Positions 1-7,194 of a DNA stretch of 41,811 nucleotides are shown here, one piece after another (positions within the stretch are counted from its first letter, which is position 1; the number at the start of each line of letters is the position of its first letter). The notes under the pieces are model-generated. The model saw only the letters and a list, made by a program, of their open reading frames with translations. It was not told the DNA's origin and ran no database searches. Source of the stretch: a virus. Both the position numbers and the translations under genes were made by a program. The stretch covers positions 1 through 41,811 of the IMG/VR virus record IMGVR_UViG_3300024333_000349, one strand, 5' to 3'.

Positions 1-309
1 ATGAAACGATTGCCCGCAACTCAACGACCGCAGCGGCTTGTGCTGAATACCGCATTGGCGCGCGGACTGCCGATGCGCGCGGCGGCTACTGAGGCCGGCG
101 TGCCGTTGTCAACGGCTTATACTTGGGCGCGGGCTGAACGCGGTCTCACAAATGCCGGCGAAACGCGGAACCCTACTTGGCTTGAACAGCTCGAACAAAA
201 CTGGTCGCTCTACGGAGGGCGAACAGAACGAGCAGTTAATGAAGCGCAGATATTGCTATTGGAGAATTACATTGCTCAACATCAGGCTCAAGGAATCGAA
301 TTGCCATGA
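1..309 (+). CDS. Small helix-turn-helix protein
   Basis: The 102-residue reading frame opens with ATG at the first base of the window, so an upstream start cannot be excluded. Residues about 24-46 (LPMRAAATEAGVPLSTAYTW) read as a helix-turn-helix of the kind found in small phage regulators and terminase small subunits. The rest is hydrophilic. Its stop overlaps the next start as ATGA, so it is translationally coupled to the membrane-protein gene behind it. DNA binding is inferred from the motif only; the target is unknown. Confidence 0.6.
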   Translation: MKRLPATQRPQRLVLNTALARGLPMRAAATEAGVPLSTAYTWARAERGLTNAGETRNPTWLEQLEQNWSLYGGRTERAVNEAQILLLENYIAQHQAQGIELP

Positions 310-497
310 ACGCCATCGTCATCTGGCATTACTCGCTTGAATGGTGGCTACAATGGATTGGCTGGGCGATCATTGTTTATCTTGTCTGGATTATGATTGC
401 CTGCAAACGCAACGAGATGCGGGAACGCCGGGCATGGCGGGCGTTGCAAGAGCAGATTCGCCCGAAAACGCGACGGAATAGGAAAAACAGGAGATGA
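306..497 (+). CDS. Small single-span membrane protein
   Basis: A 63-residue protein with one strongly hydrophobic, Trp-rich segment at about residues 10-33, followed by a very basic tail rich in Arg and Lys. By the positive-inside rule the tail should be cytoplasmic. It starts in an ATGA overlap with the preceding gene and ends just before the methyltransferase. No family is recognised; its place next to lysis-type genes would suit a holin/antiholin accessory role, but that is a guess. Confidence 0.55.
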   Translation: MNAIVIWHYSLEWWLQWIGWAIIVYLVWIMIACKRNEMRERRAWRALQEQIRPKTRRNRKNRR

Positions 498-498
498 C

Positions 499-1224
499 AT
501 GAACTGTCCTAGCCCCTACTGGCAGAGCGATTGCGGACGGTTCACGGTGTACTGCGCCGATTGTCGTACAATTCTTCCGCACTTGACCGGCGTGGATGCG
601 GTGGTGACTGACCCGCCGTATGGGATAAGCAATCACGAATTTCGCTCAACACTTCCAAGCACTAAGGGCGTTGTGAACACCGAAAGCATAGCCGCCGATG
701 GAGACACGGATGCCGCCGGCTACCTGTTTTCCTTTATCAAGACAGATACGGATGCGGTTGTGTGGGGAGCGAATAACTTTCCGCACTTGTTACCACATAA
801 GGGACGCTGGCTATGCTGGGACAAGCGAATCACCGAAGATGCCGACAGAATGTTAGGAAGTGCGTTTGAGTTGGCGTGGACTAGCAAGATGACCGGCTTC
901 GACAGAATGATAAGGTGTTTGCATGGCGGGGTTGTAAATGCTGACGGTGGCAGTCGGCTTCATCCAACGCAGAAGCCAACAAAGGTGATGATTGCCTGCC
1001 TTGAGATATTTCCTGACGCTATCACCATCCTCGACCCCTTCATGGGCAGCGGCACTACTGGCGTTGCTTGTGTGAGGCTTGGTAGGAAGTTTGTTGGGGT
1101 TGAGATTTGTGAGGATTACGTGAAAATCGCCATAACACGCATCGAGCGCGAACTGGCGCAAGGCGATTTCATCCGGGATGCACAACCTAAACCAGCAACT
1201 CAACCGGAGCTTGTAACGACATGA
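499..1224 (+). CDS. Site-specific DNA methyltransferase (N6-adenine/N4-cytosine type)
   Basis: A 241-residue amino-methyltransferase acting on DNA with S-adenosylmethionine. Catalytic motif IV DPPY is at residues 38-41 and the SAM-binding motif I DPFMGSGT at about 179-186. This IV-before-I order is that of the beta-class enzymes. The ATG at 499 is chosen because AGGAG lies six bases upstream and homology begins at once after it; the frame stays open upstream. It overlaps the next gene by ATGA. It probably protects phage DNA from host restriction; the recognition sequence cannot be read from the gene. Confidence 0.9.
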   Translation: MNCPSPYWQSDCGRFTVYCADCRTILPHLTGVDAVVTDPPYGISNHEFRSTLPSTKGVVNTESIAADGDTDAAGYLFSFIKTDTDAVVWGANNFPHLLPHKGRWLCWDKRITEDADRMLGSAFELAWTSKMTGFDRMIRCLHGGVVNADGGSRLHPTQKPTKVMIACLEIFPDAITILDPFMGSGTTGVACVRLGRKFVGVEICEDYVKIAITRIERELAQGDFIRDAQPKPATQPELVTT

Positions 1225-1472
1225 ACTGGAAAGACCTCGTTAGTTCACCGACAACCGTGCTGGGCGCAGTTGGCGCTGCTGCCCAACTCATCCCGTTGAT
1301 TGACGGCTGCCCGCATTGGCTGGTATTGACTGCGAGGATCGCTGGCGCTCTGGCGCTGGCAGTGATGGGGCATCAGGCAGCAGACGCCAAAGACGTGCCG
1401 CAACCGCCTTCTACAACGACAGTTACAGCGAAAACGGACGGGCATGGGATGGAAAACCCGCTGAAACCGTGA
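1221..1472 (+). CDS. Holin-like small membrane protein
   Basis: An 83-residue protein with two hydrophobic stretches, about residues 10-27 and 33-49, separated by a short polar turn, and a Pro/Thr/Lys-rich hydrophilic C-terminus. Two short spans plus a charged tail are usual for small phage holins, which open the inner membrane at lysis. It starts in an ATGA overlap with the methyltransferase and precedes a u-spanin-like gene, which supports a lysis role. The assignment rests on topology and context, not on a recognised family. Confidence 0.5.
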   Translation: MNWKDLVSSPTTVLGAVGAAAQLIPLIDGCPHWLVLTARIAGALALAVMGHQAADAKDVPQPPSTTTVTAKTDGHGMENPLKP

Positions 1473-1525
1473 TAGCCGAGGGATTACATAATGCCCAAAA
1501 GGGCGCATTTAGGCGTATAAGCGCA

Positions 1526-2011
1526 ATGCGGGGCATTTACGCGCCACCAGAGCCAACTCAACGAACTCGCGGGCTTACTTCCTTTCTCCCGCGACGCTTC
1601 TCCAATACCCTAGCCGCTCTGGTGGCGCATTCTTTTGCGCGTAACGCACGGTGCGTAACCGGATTGGCGGCTTTTACGTTACTATCAGGCTGCGTATCCG
1701 GGAAACTGGAACGCAGCGCGTGCCGCTTTTTCGATAGCGCAGCGGCCACACAGGATTCATGGCGCGGCGTATCAACCAATGTCCAGCGCCGGGTTGAGCA
1801 GAGCGTTGAGACGAAAACCTACTGGCATACGCAAGCCAAGACGTTCTGGGAAACGGTTCAGCCATATATCACATCCGGTATAATCGCCCTGCTCGTTGGT
1901 CTGGGCGGTTGGCTCGGAGCAAAGAAACACACACAACGACAAAGGAGAAACGGAAATGAAGAAGTTGATTCTAAGCGTCCTCATTGGATTCTGCATCGGA
2001 AGCACAAGTAG
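1526..2011 (+). CDS. u-spanin-like lipoprotein with C-terminal membrane anchor
   Basis: The frame holds a signal-peptide-like segment ending in a lipobox (LLSGC), a periplasmic middle rich in Gln, Glu and Ser, and a C-terminal membrane helix (IIALLVGLGGWLGA) followed by a basic tail. An N-terminal lipid anchor in the outer membrane plus a C-terminal inner-membrane span is the hallmark of unimolecular spanins such as T1 gp11, which fuse the two membranes at lysis. The ATG at 1526 puts the lipobox Cys at about residue 56, too late for a normal signal. A GTG at 1622 gives a 24-residue signal peptide and a 129-residue protein and is the better functional start, although neither has a strong SD. 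The end overlaps the next gene by 56 bases. Confidence 0.6.
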   Translation: MRGIYAPPEPTQRTRGLTSFLPRRFSNTLAALVAHSFARNARCVTGLAAFTLLSGCVSGKLERSACRFFDSAAATQDSWRGVSTNVQRRVEQSVETKTYWHTQAKTFWETVQPYITSGIIALLVGLGGWLGAKKHTQRQRRNGNEEVDSKRPHWILHRKHK

Positions 2012-2417
2012 CTACGCCGGGAACTGGTTTACCGACGCGCTGAACTGGATTCAGGCCAACGGCGAGGCCAGCATGGGCGTCGGGATACCGCTGGGCAAGT
2101 TCAAGGCGGACGCGATAAAGCCTACGGCAGTCCAGCATTTGACGCTCTGCCGGTATGAGTATGTCGGGATTGAGTGGAGTCCGGGCATCGAAGCGAGTCA
2201 GTATCTCAACGGTGACCCGCTGGTTGGCGTCGGGGTTGGCGTAAGTTGGAAACTGCTCAAGGTCGGTCAACTGAGCGATCTGCGGTTCCCGTTGTTCCGG
2301 GCGTTCTCGGAACTGCGCGGGACAATATCGCTGACGCTTGGCGCAGATGATTTGTTCGACGGCAAAGTGAATGGCCGTAGTGCAATGCTCTGCGCGTCGC
2401 TGGGCTGGAAGTTTTAG
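1956..2417 (+). CDS. Secreted outer-membrane beta-barrel-like protein
   Basis: The ATG at 1956 has a good SD (AAAGGAG at 1941-1947). The 153-residue product starts with a signal peptide (MKKLILSVLIGFCIGSTSSY, cleavage likely after SYA). The mature part alternates polar and hydrophobic residues with Gly-rich turns (LVGVGVGVSWKL, GTISLTLG) and ends GWKF. A terminal Phe on a beta strand is typical of outer-membrane barrels folded by BAM. Possible roles are superinfection exclusion, as in Lom-like phage proteins, or envelope alteration at lysis. No specific family is recognised. Confidence 0.6.
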   Translation: MKKLILSVLIGFCIGSTSSYAGNWFTDALNWIQANGEASMGVGIPLGKFKADAIKPTAVQHLTLCRYEYVGIEWSPGIEASQYLNGDPLVGVGVGVSWKLLKVGQLSDLRFPLFRAFSELRGTISLTLGADDLFDGKVNGRSAMLCASLGWKF

Positions 2418-2418
2418 C

Positions 2419-2505
2419 ATGCCCCTCTGGCAATACATCGCAGTGGTGTTGATCGTGGCCATCGCCGGCTGGACATGGATTTGGCGCAGGATGAACAAGG
2501 GGTGA
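2419..2505 (+). CDS. 28-residue single-span membrane miniprotein
   Basis: ATG at 2419 sits directly after the stop of the barrel-like gene, and the product is almost entirely one membrane helix (residues 6-22, IAVVLIVAIAGWTWIW) followed by RRMNKG. Genes this short are often missed, but the tight packing on both sides and the clean helix with basic C-terminal cap argue for a real product. Function unknown; it may belong to the lysis set. Confidence 0.45.
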   Translation: MPLWQYIAVVLIVAIAGWTWIWRRMNKG

Positions 2506-2509
2506 TTTT

Positions 2510-2767
2510 ATGACTAGCGAACTGAACGGTAAACTGGCGCGGTGGGCTTTGGTGTTTTTGATGGGGTTGGTCGTGACACTATCCGGCGCATGGGCGGTGC
2601 GGATTGAACAGCGGATTTCAGCCATCGAAGATTCACAGAATGAGAAAGGGTTGCTGCTGGAAAAGATAGCGACCCGTCAGGAAATGGTTCTTCAGCGGCT
2701 TGACCGGATGGAAGGCGTTATTCAGGCCAACAATGTGATGCTCAAGCGGTCTGATGCGAGTCGTTGA
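2510..2767 (+). CDS. Membrane-anchored coiled-coil protein
   Basis: An 85-residue protein with one membrane segment near the N-terminus (about residues 11-30), then a long charged helix with heptad-like spacing (IEQRISAIEDSQNE through QRLDRMEGVI). An N-terminal anchor plus coiled coil resembles i-spanin and small phage membrane proteins near holins. It begins four bases after the 28-residue miniprotein. The function is not known. Confidence 0.55.
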   Translation: MTSELNGKLARWALVFLMGLVVTLSGAWAVRIEQRISAIEDSQNEKGLLLEKIATRQEMVLQRLDRMEGVIQANNVMLKRSDASR

Positions 2768-2768
2768 C

Positions 2769-3149
2769 ATGACCCCGCTGCAACAGCTTGGTCTGGATTT
2801 GCTGGACGCTTCCCGGCGGGTTGGCGGCCTAGCGGACAAAGCCAACGACCTTCAGATCAATCCTGCTGATGTCAATGCCATCGAGGATGCCGCTGCCGCA
2901 CTCGAACGACTGGGCCGGCGGCTGGTGAAGCAAGAGCTTGTTGGTTCCCATTCCCGCCACACAAGCCGCAGAAACAGACGACAGCGCCGAATCATCGCCT
3001 TCTGTCTTTCAAGCATTGAGCAGTTCCTCTTTCAACTCACTCAACCGTTTCGTCAGCTTGTCTATAGCCGGCAATTTCGGGCTGTGTTCCGCCCGCAATG
3101 TTTCCATGCTGCTAACGCCTATCAGCCCCGCCCGTTGGCGCTTGACTGA
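2769..3149 (+). CDS. Hypothetical helical protein with uncertain 3' end
   Basis: The first ~58 residues look like a real helical protein (TPLQQLGLDLLDASRRVGGL, then INPADVNAIEDAAAALERLG). After about position 2940 the composition changes to Arg/His-rich and the frame runs 141 bases into the convergent replication gene. A second frame opening at 2938 reads more naturally for ~20 residues (Ala/Thr/Asp/Ser rich) before it too becomes antisense of that gene. A frameshift, natural or from assembly, near 2935 is possible. Start chosen at the ATG one base after the preceding stop. Confidence 0.45.
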   Translation: MTPLQQLGLDLLDASRRVGGLADKANDLQINPADVNAIEDAAAALERLGRRLVKQELVGSHSRHTSRRNRRQRRIIAFCLSSIEQFLFQLTQPFRQLVYSRQFRAVFRPQCFHAANAYQPRPLALD

Positions 3150-3758
3150 TTCGATGTCGTCTTCGATCTGCCAGCGTTGACGGCGGACTGGCGCTGACCC
3201 TTGCAATACTGGGGCATCACATTTGTTCAGCCAGTTCACGACGAACCGGCGCGTGATTTTCCGGCCACGGCCACGGGGCGTAAGCAACCACGCCTGCATC
3301 TTGCGCTTCTCTGCTGCAATATCGAGGTTAGGGTAAAGCTCTGCTATCTTCTTCCAAAACTCAGAATCAGAACAAGAGTTAGAGTTAGAGCCAGATAGCG
3401 ATTCTTCTGTTACATCTTTGTTATATCTGAACTTGGTTTGTCGTAACTTGTTATGCTGGCGGTGGTTCAGGTCGCGTTCTCTTTTGCGTGACGTAAGCGT
3501 TATGTCACCGTTAGGCGCACGGACTACATTGCAGGCATTCGTTGTCTCCAATTCCTTTACTGCGAGGTCAACTTCGCCTTGAGTATTCCCGGTCATGCGA
3601 GAGATACCCTCAACAGAATCAGTTATACTTGGCACATCTAGTTCCATCATCACACAGAGCGCGTCAATCCAAACACCCCTCGTTGTTGCGCTGCACCGTC
3701 TGAGCTTCGGATCATTGCGCCAAGCGCCAAACTCCCATTTCTCCCAGAAGTTTTTCAT
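3009..3758 (-). CDS. Phage replication protein, replisome-organiser-like
   Basis: A 249-residue protein. The N-terminal ~85 residues (WEKWEFGAWRNDPKLRR onward, with SRMTGNTQGEVDLAVKELET) resemble the winged-helix region of phage replication initiators that score plasmid-like origins. A basic linker follows. The C-terminal part has FWKKIAELYPNLD and GRKITRRFVVNWLNK, close to the short motif at the end of many phage helicase-recruiting proteins. It is the last gene of the minus-strand early operon and starts against the stop of a 40-residue gene. The likely job is to open the origin and load host helicase; family placement is by pattern only. Confidence 0.6.
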   Translation of the reverse strand: MKNFWEKWEFGAWRNDPKLRRCSATTRGVWIDALCVMMELDVPSITDSVEGISRMTGNTQGEVDLAVKELETTNACNVVRAPNGDITLTSRKRERDLNHRQHNKLRQTKFRYNKDVTEESLSGSNSNSCSDSEFWKKIAELYPNLDIAAEKRKMQAWLLTPRGRGRKITRRFVVNWLNKCDAPVLQGSAPVRRQRWQIEDDIESVKRQRAGLIGVSSMETLRAEHSPKLPAIDKLTKRLSELKEELLNA

Positions 3759-3881
3759 TTAAGAGTTCTGCGCTTTGCGGTTTTCACAACATTCACACCA
3801 GCGAGTTCCGCCGGCGCGTATGTAGGAGTGACGCCCTATCAGGCATCGTAGCCAGCAATACCATCTACATCGGTGATTCAT
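3759..3881 (-). CDS. 40-residue Cys-rich miniprotein
   Basis: Read on the minus strand from ATG at 3881, the product has seven Cys and four Trp (MNHRCRWYCWLRCLIGRHSY, then RWCECCEN). A near-perfect SD (AGGAGG) lies five bases before the ATG, and the stop abuts the start of the replication gene, so it is well supported despite its size. The Cys spacing suggests a small zinc-binding knuckle. Function unknown. Confidence 0.6.
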   Translation of the reverse strand: MNHRCRWYCWLRCLIGRHSYIRAGGTRWCECCENRKAQNS

Positions 3882-4062
3882 TCCGCCTCCTGTTCTCTCG
3901 TTCGAGATACGCCTTGTTGAGCGTCCTTTCTATTTCAGCGAGCGTCCGGCATCCCATGCCGTGCCGCCCTATAGTGCGCGATCCGCAGTCGGCGCAGAAC
4001 CACGGGACGGAGCTAACAGGAGGATGCGCGGCGGCATCAGGCTTGCAATCTACGGTTTTCAT
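3865..4062 (-). CDS. Small zinc-ribbon-like protein
   Basis: A 65-residue protein with FCADCGSRTIGRHGMGC at about residues 22-38, a half zinc ribbon, followed by a charged helix (TLAEIERTLNKAYLERENRR). It overlaps the 40-residue Cys-rich gene by 17 bases. Early phage operons often carry such adaptor or inhibitor proteins. No function can be assigned. Confidence 0.55.
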   Translation of the reverse strand: MKTVDCKPDAAAHPPVSSVPWFCADCGSRTIGRHGMGCRTLAEIERTLNKAYLERENRRRNESPM

Positions 4063-4071
4063 CGCGCATTG

Positions 4072-4257
4072 TTAGGTAGGCGCATGGGCAGGGTCTTTGC
4101 AATTCTGCGCCTGTTGTTTCTTCTGATCCGTCTCTTGCGTGTTGGGGGATTCATCGTTTCCATCAAATCTGCCTTCCCCCTGCCTGCTAAGACCGGCGAA
4201 GATCGCCAGATGGAGCGGGTGCCCCGCAGAGGGAAGGTGTTTACGATGTCTTAGCAT
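4072..4257 (-). CDS. Small hypothetical early protein
   Basis: A 61-residue frame on the minus strand, nine bases upstream of the next gene. AGGA lies about nine bases before its ATG. The N-terminus is basic and mildly hydrophobic; the C-terminal half is polar (DGNDESPNTQETDQKKQQ). Composition and packing suggest a real gene, but there is no recognisable domain. Confidence 0.4.
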   Translation of the reverse strand: MLRHRKHLPSAGHPLHLAIFAGLSRQGEGRFDGNDESPNTQETDQKKQQAQNCKDPAHAPT

Positions 4258-4280
4258 GAAAGCATCCTAACCGAAAATCC

Positions 4281-4364
4281 TCACTTTGTCAATGCCTTGA
4301 TATGCAGATGCAGGTCGCCAACCAATGCACGGCATATCAATCTGTTGTTTTGTGGCCTGCTCAT
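4281..4364 (-). CDS. 27-residue ORF in ATGA overlap (tentative)
   Basis: Starting at 4364 in an ATGA overlap with the upstream gene and preceded by AGGA eight bases away, the product is a basic peptide (MSRPQNNRLICRALVGDLHL, then HIKALTK). The overlap geometry matches that of certain genes in this operon. A competing longer frame (4267-4467 on the same strand) covers the same bases, so only one is likely to be expressed. Confidence 0.3.
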   Translation of the reverse strand: MSRPQNNRLICRALVGDLHLHIKALTK

Positions 4365-4579
4365 CGCCAATCCTGATACGAGTCCGGCAGCCACGGCTCA
4401 CAACCGTCTGGATAGAAAAGATGGCATCGCCGACATTCGATTCCGTAGTAGTTTTCTTCCCAGTCATGCTTTTCGCCGACGCAGACGACGGGTACAGAAC
4501 CATCCGCCGAAGCCAACGGCGGGCAGCTAGGGTTTCGAGTCGCGTCACCCGTTGTTTCCGAAGTTTCTGGCGTTCTCAT
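4361..4579 (-). CDS. Small Cys/Trp-containing early protein
   Basis: The 72-residue form from ATG 4579 is preferred because AGGGA lies about nine bases upstream; the frame is open to 4687. A Ser/Thr/Pro-rich N-terminus is followed by a compact C-terminal region with CVGEKHDWEENYYGIECRRC and GCEPWLPD, a four-to-five Cys arrangement likely to bind zinc. Function unknown. Confidence 0.5.
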   Translation of the reverse strand: MRTPETSETTGDATRNPSCPPLASADGSVPVVCVGEKHDWEENYYGIECRRCHLFYPDGCEPWLPDSYQDWR

Positions 4580-4628
4580 CGGTTGCTTCCCTGCCCGCTC
4601 GCATGGGTTTCGGTGGCTTAGTTCTGCA

Positions 4629-4961
4629 TTAGCCGCGGTAGCGCACTTCACAATCGAGGCAGTTGATAAAGGCATGACGTTCTCCATTCTTCACGCTTAC
4701 GGGCTTGCCACAGTCTATGCATGGCTCCTTATGGCAGCCAGAAGCGCGGCTAACAATACGGGTCGAACTAATTCGCTTTCGTCTTACCGGCGGCGAAAGC
4801 CTGCGAAGCACTTTAGTCGCATCCTCAGTCGCAAACTGAACAAACATCGCCGCCGCGTGCTCGTCTATCTTTTCCAGCATCGGCACGAGCACTTGTCCGG
4901 CGGCGGTGAAGTCAGCCAGCCGCAGAATGAGGTCTTGAGGGTCTGGTTGTTTCTTCTTCAT
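4629..4961 (-). CDS. Helical protein with C-terminal zinc ribbon
   Basis: A 110-residue protein. Residues 1-50 form a charged helical region (DLILRLADFTAAGQVLVPML). After a basic linker the last ~40 residues carry CHKEPCIDCGKPV and INCLDCEVRY, two paired-Cys knuckles of a zinc ribbon. It starts in an ATGA overlap with the VRR-NUC nuclease gene, so the two are co-translated and could act together on DNA. The partner role is inferred from position only. Confidence 0.6.
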   Translation of the reverse strand: MKKKQPDPQDLILRLADFTAAGQVLVPMLEKIDEHAAAMFVQFATEDATKVLRRLSPPVRRKRISSTRIVSRASGCHKEPCIDCGKPVSVKNGERHAFINCLDCEVRYRG

Positions 4962-5353
4962 TGTTCCACCGTCACCTTCCCGCTTGTGCCGGCAACGGCA
5001 TCAGTGTACGCACACCGATACCGCATCGGGTTGATGTAGTATTGTTTGATGTCCTCGATCTCACGAATCACATCACCAACGTCGCGGGCGACGATGGAGA
5101 CCCCACCCTGTTTGACTACTTTCCGGTGCCACTCGGCCTGTATATCCGTCAACTGATCACGCCCGGCCTTTACTTCGATTGCCAGAAACGCGCCCCGGTA
5201 TAAAGCGCAAATATCACTCACCCCCGGCGTCCCGAATCGCATGAACCGGCCTTCGCTGCGGACAGCGCCAGAGCCGCCTTTCCACCAGAGGATTCCTTGG
5301 TAACTCAGGTAGTCGGTGATTGCTTTGGTCAATCGTCTTGCGGGCGCGGCCAT
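4958..5353 (-). CDS. VRR-NUC domain nuclease
   Basis: A 131-residue protein of the PD-(D/E)XK superfamily, VRR-NUC branch, stand-alone phage version. The catalytic signature is visible as GVSDICAL (Asp ~47), AIEVKAG (Glu ~60, Lys ~62) and a following Gln (DIQAEWHRKV), then the strand/helix GGVSIVARDVGDV. Family members cut branched DNA such as Holliday junctions or flaps. The ATG at 5353 is chosen because it lies one base after the exonuclease stop. It fits resolution or processing of replication intermediates beside the exonuclease. Confidence 0.85.
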   Translation of the reverse strand: MAAPARRLTKAITDYLSYQGILWWKGGSGAVRSEGRFMRFGTPGVSDICALYRGAFLAIEVKAGRDQLTDIQAEWHRKVVKQGGVSIVARDVGDVIREIEDIKQYYINPMRYRCAYTDAVAGTSGKVTVEQ

Positions 5354-5354
5354 A

Positions 5355-5975
5355 TCAGAGTATTCTTTCCGCCAACCGGCGCAATAGTTCAAGGTCATTC
5401 ACCAAGTAGGCGAGCGCCTTCGGTCTGTCTGATTCATAGATCGCGGCGAACTCAGCGCCTTCGCCGGTCTTTTCGCCAAGCCCAAGCAGTTTACAAATCA
5501 CGCCCAGACCGCCTTGTGCCTGCCGGTCGCCTAGCTGCCACCGTTGCCGCAGGTCAATCAAGTGTTCCAGCGGATACCCGCGCCCATTGCAGATCGGTGG
5601 CGGCCTGATGCCATACACCCAACTGCGCCTGACAAGAAACGGCCAATCGAAGTTTGCGCCATTGAACGTCACCCAGTCCAGCGGGCTTTTCTGCGCCCGT
5701 AATGCGCGGTAATCTCGCCAGAACTCAACCAGCAGATTCGCTTCTTCGCCCTCATACAGCGTTGGCTTCGTTGAACCGACCTGAATACCGGCGACGAGCA
5801 CCCGACCCGTAATCGGCGATAGCGCAGCATCGGCAAGCTGTTTCGCTCTGGCGTTCTTGACGTACTCGGCAATCTTGGCAGCATCCTTGTAGTTCGCCGG
5901 CGCTTCGGGCGTCTCAAGATGCTCTAAACAATTCGGGGCAGGTCCGGTCTCAATGTCCATGTAGATGTAACTCAT
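5355..5975 (-). CDS. DEDDy 3'-5' exonuclease (DnaQ/PolB-exo-like)
   Basis: A 206-residue protein with all three exonuclease motifs: Exo I MDIETG (Asp7, Glu9), Exo II FNGANFDWPFL (Asp110) and Exo III YLVND (Tyr190, Asp194). The Tyr in Exo III places it in the DEDDy group, as in family-B polymerase proofreading domains, but no polymerase domain is attached. Free-standing versions in phages trim or proofread DNA during replication and recombination. It starts in an ATGA overlap with the upstream gene and is followed one base later by VRR-NUC. Confidence 0.9.
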   Translation of the reverse strand: MSYIYMDIETGPAPNCLEHLETPEAPANYKDAAKIAEYVKNARAKQLADAALSPITGRVLVAGIQVGSTKPTLYEGEEANLLVEFWRDYRALRAQKSPLDWVTFNGANFDWPFLVRRSWVYGIRPPPICNGRGYPLEHLIDLRQRWQLGDRQAQGGLGVICKLLGLGEKTGEGAEFAAIYESDRPKALAYLVNDLELLRRLAERIL

Positions 5976-6316
5976 ATCTGTGCCATCGCTTTCTGTGTGC
6001 TCAAGATGCTGCGTAATGCGTCCATCTTCGACTGCAACCCGTGATACCGGCTGATAACCCGTTGCGAATCAATGTAAGCACCGGCAAGAACAGTCAGGGC
6101 ATCATAGTATGCTTGTGACGCCCTTGCGTTTACTTCGCGTTCGGCGATGCTCTTGCCGGGCGCGTCTTGAACGGCCTTGGCAAGCAACATCTTTCTGCGC
6201 TCGCCATCGTATTCGGCGATTTGCCGGGCAACGGCAAACTCGTCGCGCATCTTATCCTGCTTATCGAGGCAGGCGTATATCTCGGCCTGCAACGTCGCTA
6301 TGTCGCTGAAGTCCAT
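5972..6316 (-). CDS. Conserved-looking helical early protein
   Basis: A 114-residue, almost wholly helical protein with charged and hydrophobic alternation (IATLQAEIYACLDKQDKMRD, QRVISRYHGLQSKMDALRSI), likely a coiled coil. It lies between the SSB-like gene, three bases upstream, and the exonuclease, which it overlaps by ATGA, so a role in replication or recombination is probable. No specific family is recognised. Confidence 0.6.
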   Translation of the reverse strand: MDFSDIATLQAEIYACLDKQDKMRDEFAVARQIAEYDGERRKMLLAKAVQDAPGKSIAEREVNARASQAYYDALTVLAGAYIDSQRVISRYHGLQSKMDALRSILSTQKAMAQI

Positions 6317-6319
6317 AGG

Positions 6320-6847
6320 TCAGAACGGAACATGATCGTCTGCCGGCGGTTGATTGTCCGCACCGGTCTGTTCGGGTTCTTTCTCGGTTGTGGCCGGCGG
6401 CTGATAGCCTTCCCGGTCTTTGACCCGCTTGTACTCGCCGCTCGGTCGCAGAAGATTCTTGGGGTCGGCCTTCAATACGGTGGTGACATTGCCGTAAACA
6501 ACGCCGTCGGATTCCTCGTGTGTGATGATTAGCTGGCATGGCGCTGCCAAGACCTTTTCCAGATCGAAGCCCTTCAGTTCCTCGGCGGTAAACGCCCGCC
6601 CGCGCCAGCTTCGCAAGTCTTTGTACAGCGTTGAACGATCATCGAATGAGAAGTTGTACCGTTTACTCGCCAAGAATCGCTTGCCGGTTTCAGGCATCAC
6701 GGGGCTGATTTCCCAGATGACTTTGACATGATGTTTCACGCCCCACGGCGTTTCCACATCACCGAGGTCAACCACGTCAACGCAACAGCCCGGCCAGATA
6801 CCTTCCGGCGGCGGTACGAACGGCTTCTTTTTAAGAATCAGACTCAT
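6320..6847 (-). CDS. Single-stranded DNA-binding-like protein with SSB tail
   Basis: The 175-residue product starts at ATG 6847 with AAGGAG nine bases upstream. The core reads as a beta-rich domain (GIWPGCCVDVVDLGDVETPW, HHVKVIWEIS) with DLRSWRGRAFTAEEL and GFDLEKVLAAPCQLIITHE, a pattern seen in phage SSB-like proteins. The end is disordered and acidic and closes PADDHVPF, matching the DDDIPF-type tail by which bacterial SSB recruits partner proteins. It should coat ssDNA for the neighbouring nucleases and clamp-loader-like ATPase. Confidence 0.75.
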   Translation of the reverse strand: MSLILKKKPFVPPPEGIWPGCCVDVVDLGDVETPWGVKHHVKVIWEISPVMPETGKRFLASKRYNFSFDDRSTLYKDLRSWRGRAFTAEELKGFDLEKVLAAPCQLIITHEESDGVVYGNVTTVLKADPKNLLRPSGEYKRVKDREGYQPPATTEKEPEQTGADNQPPADDHVPF

Positions 6848-7056
6848 TTTGGTTCTCCTTTGCTTTGTTTGTTTTTCCTGAATGACTTCAATATTCTTCC
6901 CGCAGCGCAATCCTCGCAGTATCCATGCTCGTCAAGATCGCCTTCATCATCAAACTCTGCGTCGCAGCTACGGCACGTCGGCAGCGGTTCGGTTTCCTGA
7001 ATGGCATGGTACGCCTGCTGCGGCGTGCAGCCAGTGGGGATGCGGATACGGCTCAT
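6844..7056 (-). CDS. Small zinc-finger protein
   Basis: A 70-residue protein with CRSCDAEFDDEGDLDEHG followed by YCEDC, two CxxC knuckles spaced as in a zinc ribbon, and a basic C-terminus. ATG 7056 is used because it forms an ATGA overlap with the upstream membrane-protein gene; a GTG four codons earlier is also open. The stop overlaps the SSB-like start in the same manner. The rare loading of acidic residues between the knuckles is its main oddity. Confidence 0.65.
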   Translation of the reverse strand: MSRIRIPTGCTPQQAYHAIQETEPLPTCRSCDAEFDDEGDLDEHGYCEDCAAGRILKSFRKNKQSKGEPK

Positions 7057-7184
7057 AACTTCACCCACGCCAGAATCAGCCCAGCGAAAAGCACAATCTC
7101 AAATGCGATTGCCAGCACGAGAAAGCCGGCTACGCAATCAGCTTCGAGATCGAGCGGCTCAGGTTTGTATCGGTTCTGTTTCAT
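7053..7184 (-). CDS. 43-residue single-span membrane protein
   Basis: From ATG 7184 the product is MKQNRYKPEPLDLEADCVAG followed by one membrane helix (FLVLAIAFEIVLFAGLILAW) and VKL. GAAAGGACACG directly precedes the ATG, giving an SD and the ACACGATG start context shared by several early genes. The end overlaps the zinc-finger gene by ATGA. Function unknown; an early membrane miniprotein could act on host physiology or superinfection. Confidence 0.6.
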   Translation of the reverse strand: MKQNRYKPEPLDLEADCVAGFLVLAIAFEIVLFAGLILAWVKL

Positions 7185-7194
7185 CGTGTCCTTT

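Noticed and set aside
1491-1520. Nine-residue ORF before the u-spanin-like gene
   Set aside because: Too short and without SD; likely chance.
4267-4548. 93-residue minus-strand frame
   Set aside because: It overlaps the better-supported Cys-containing gene at 4361-4579 on the same strand and lacks a convincing start.
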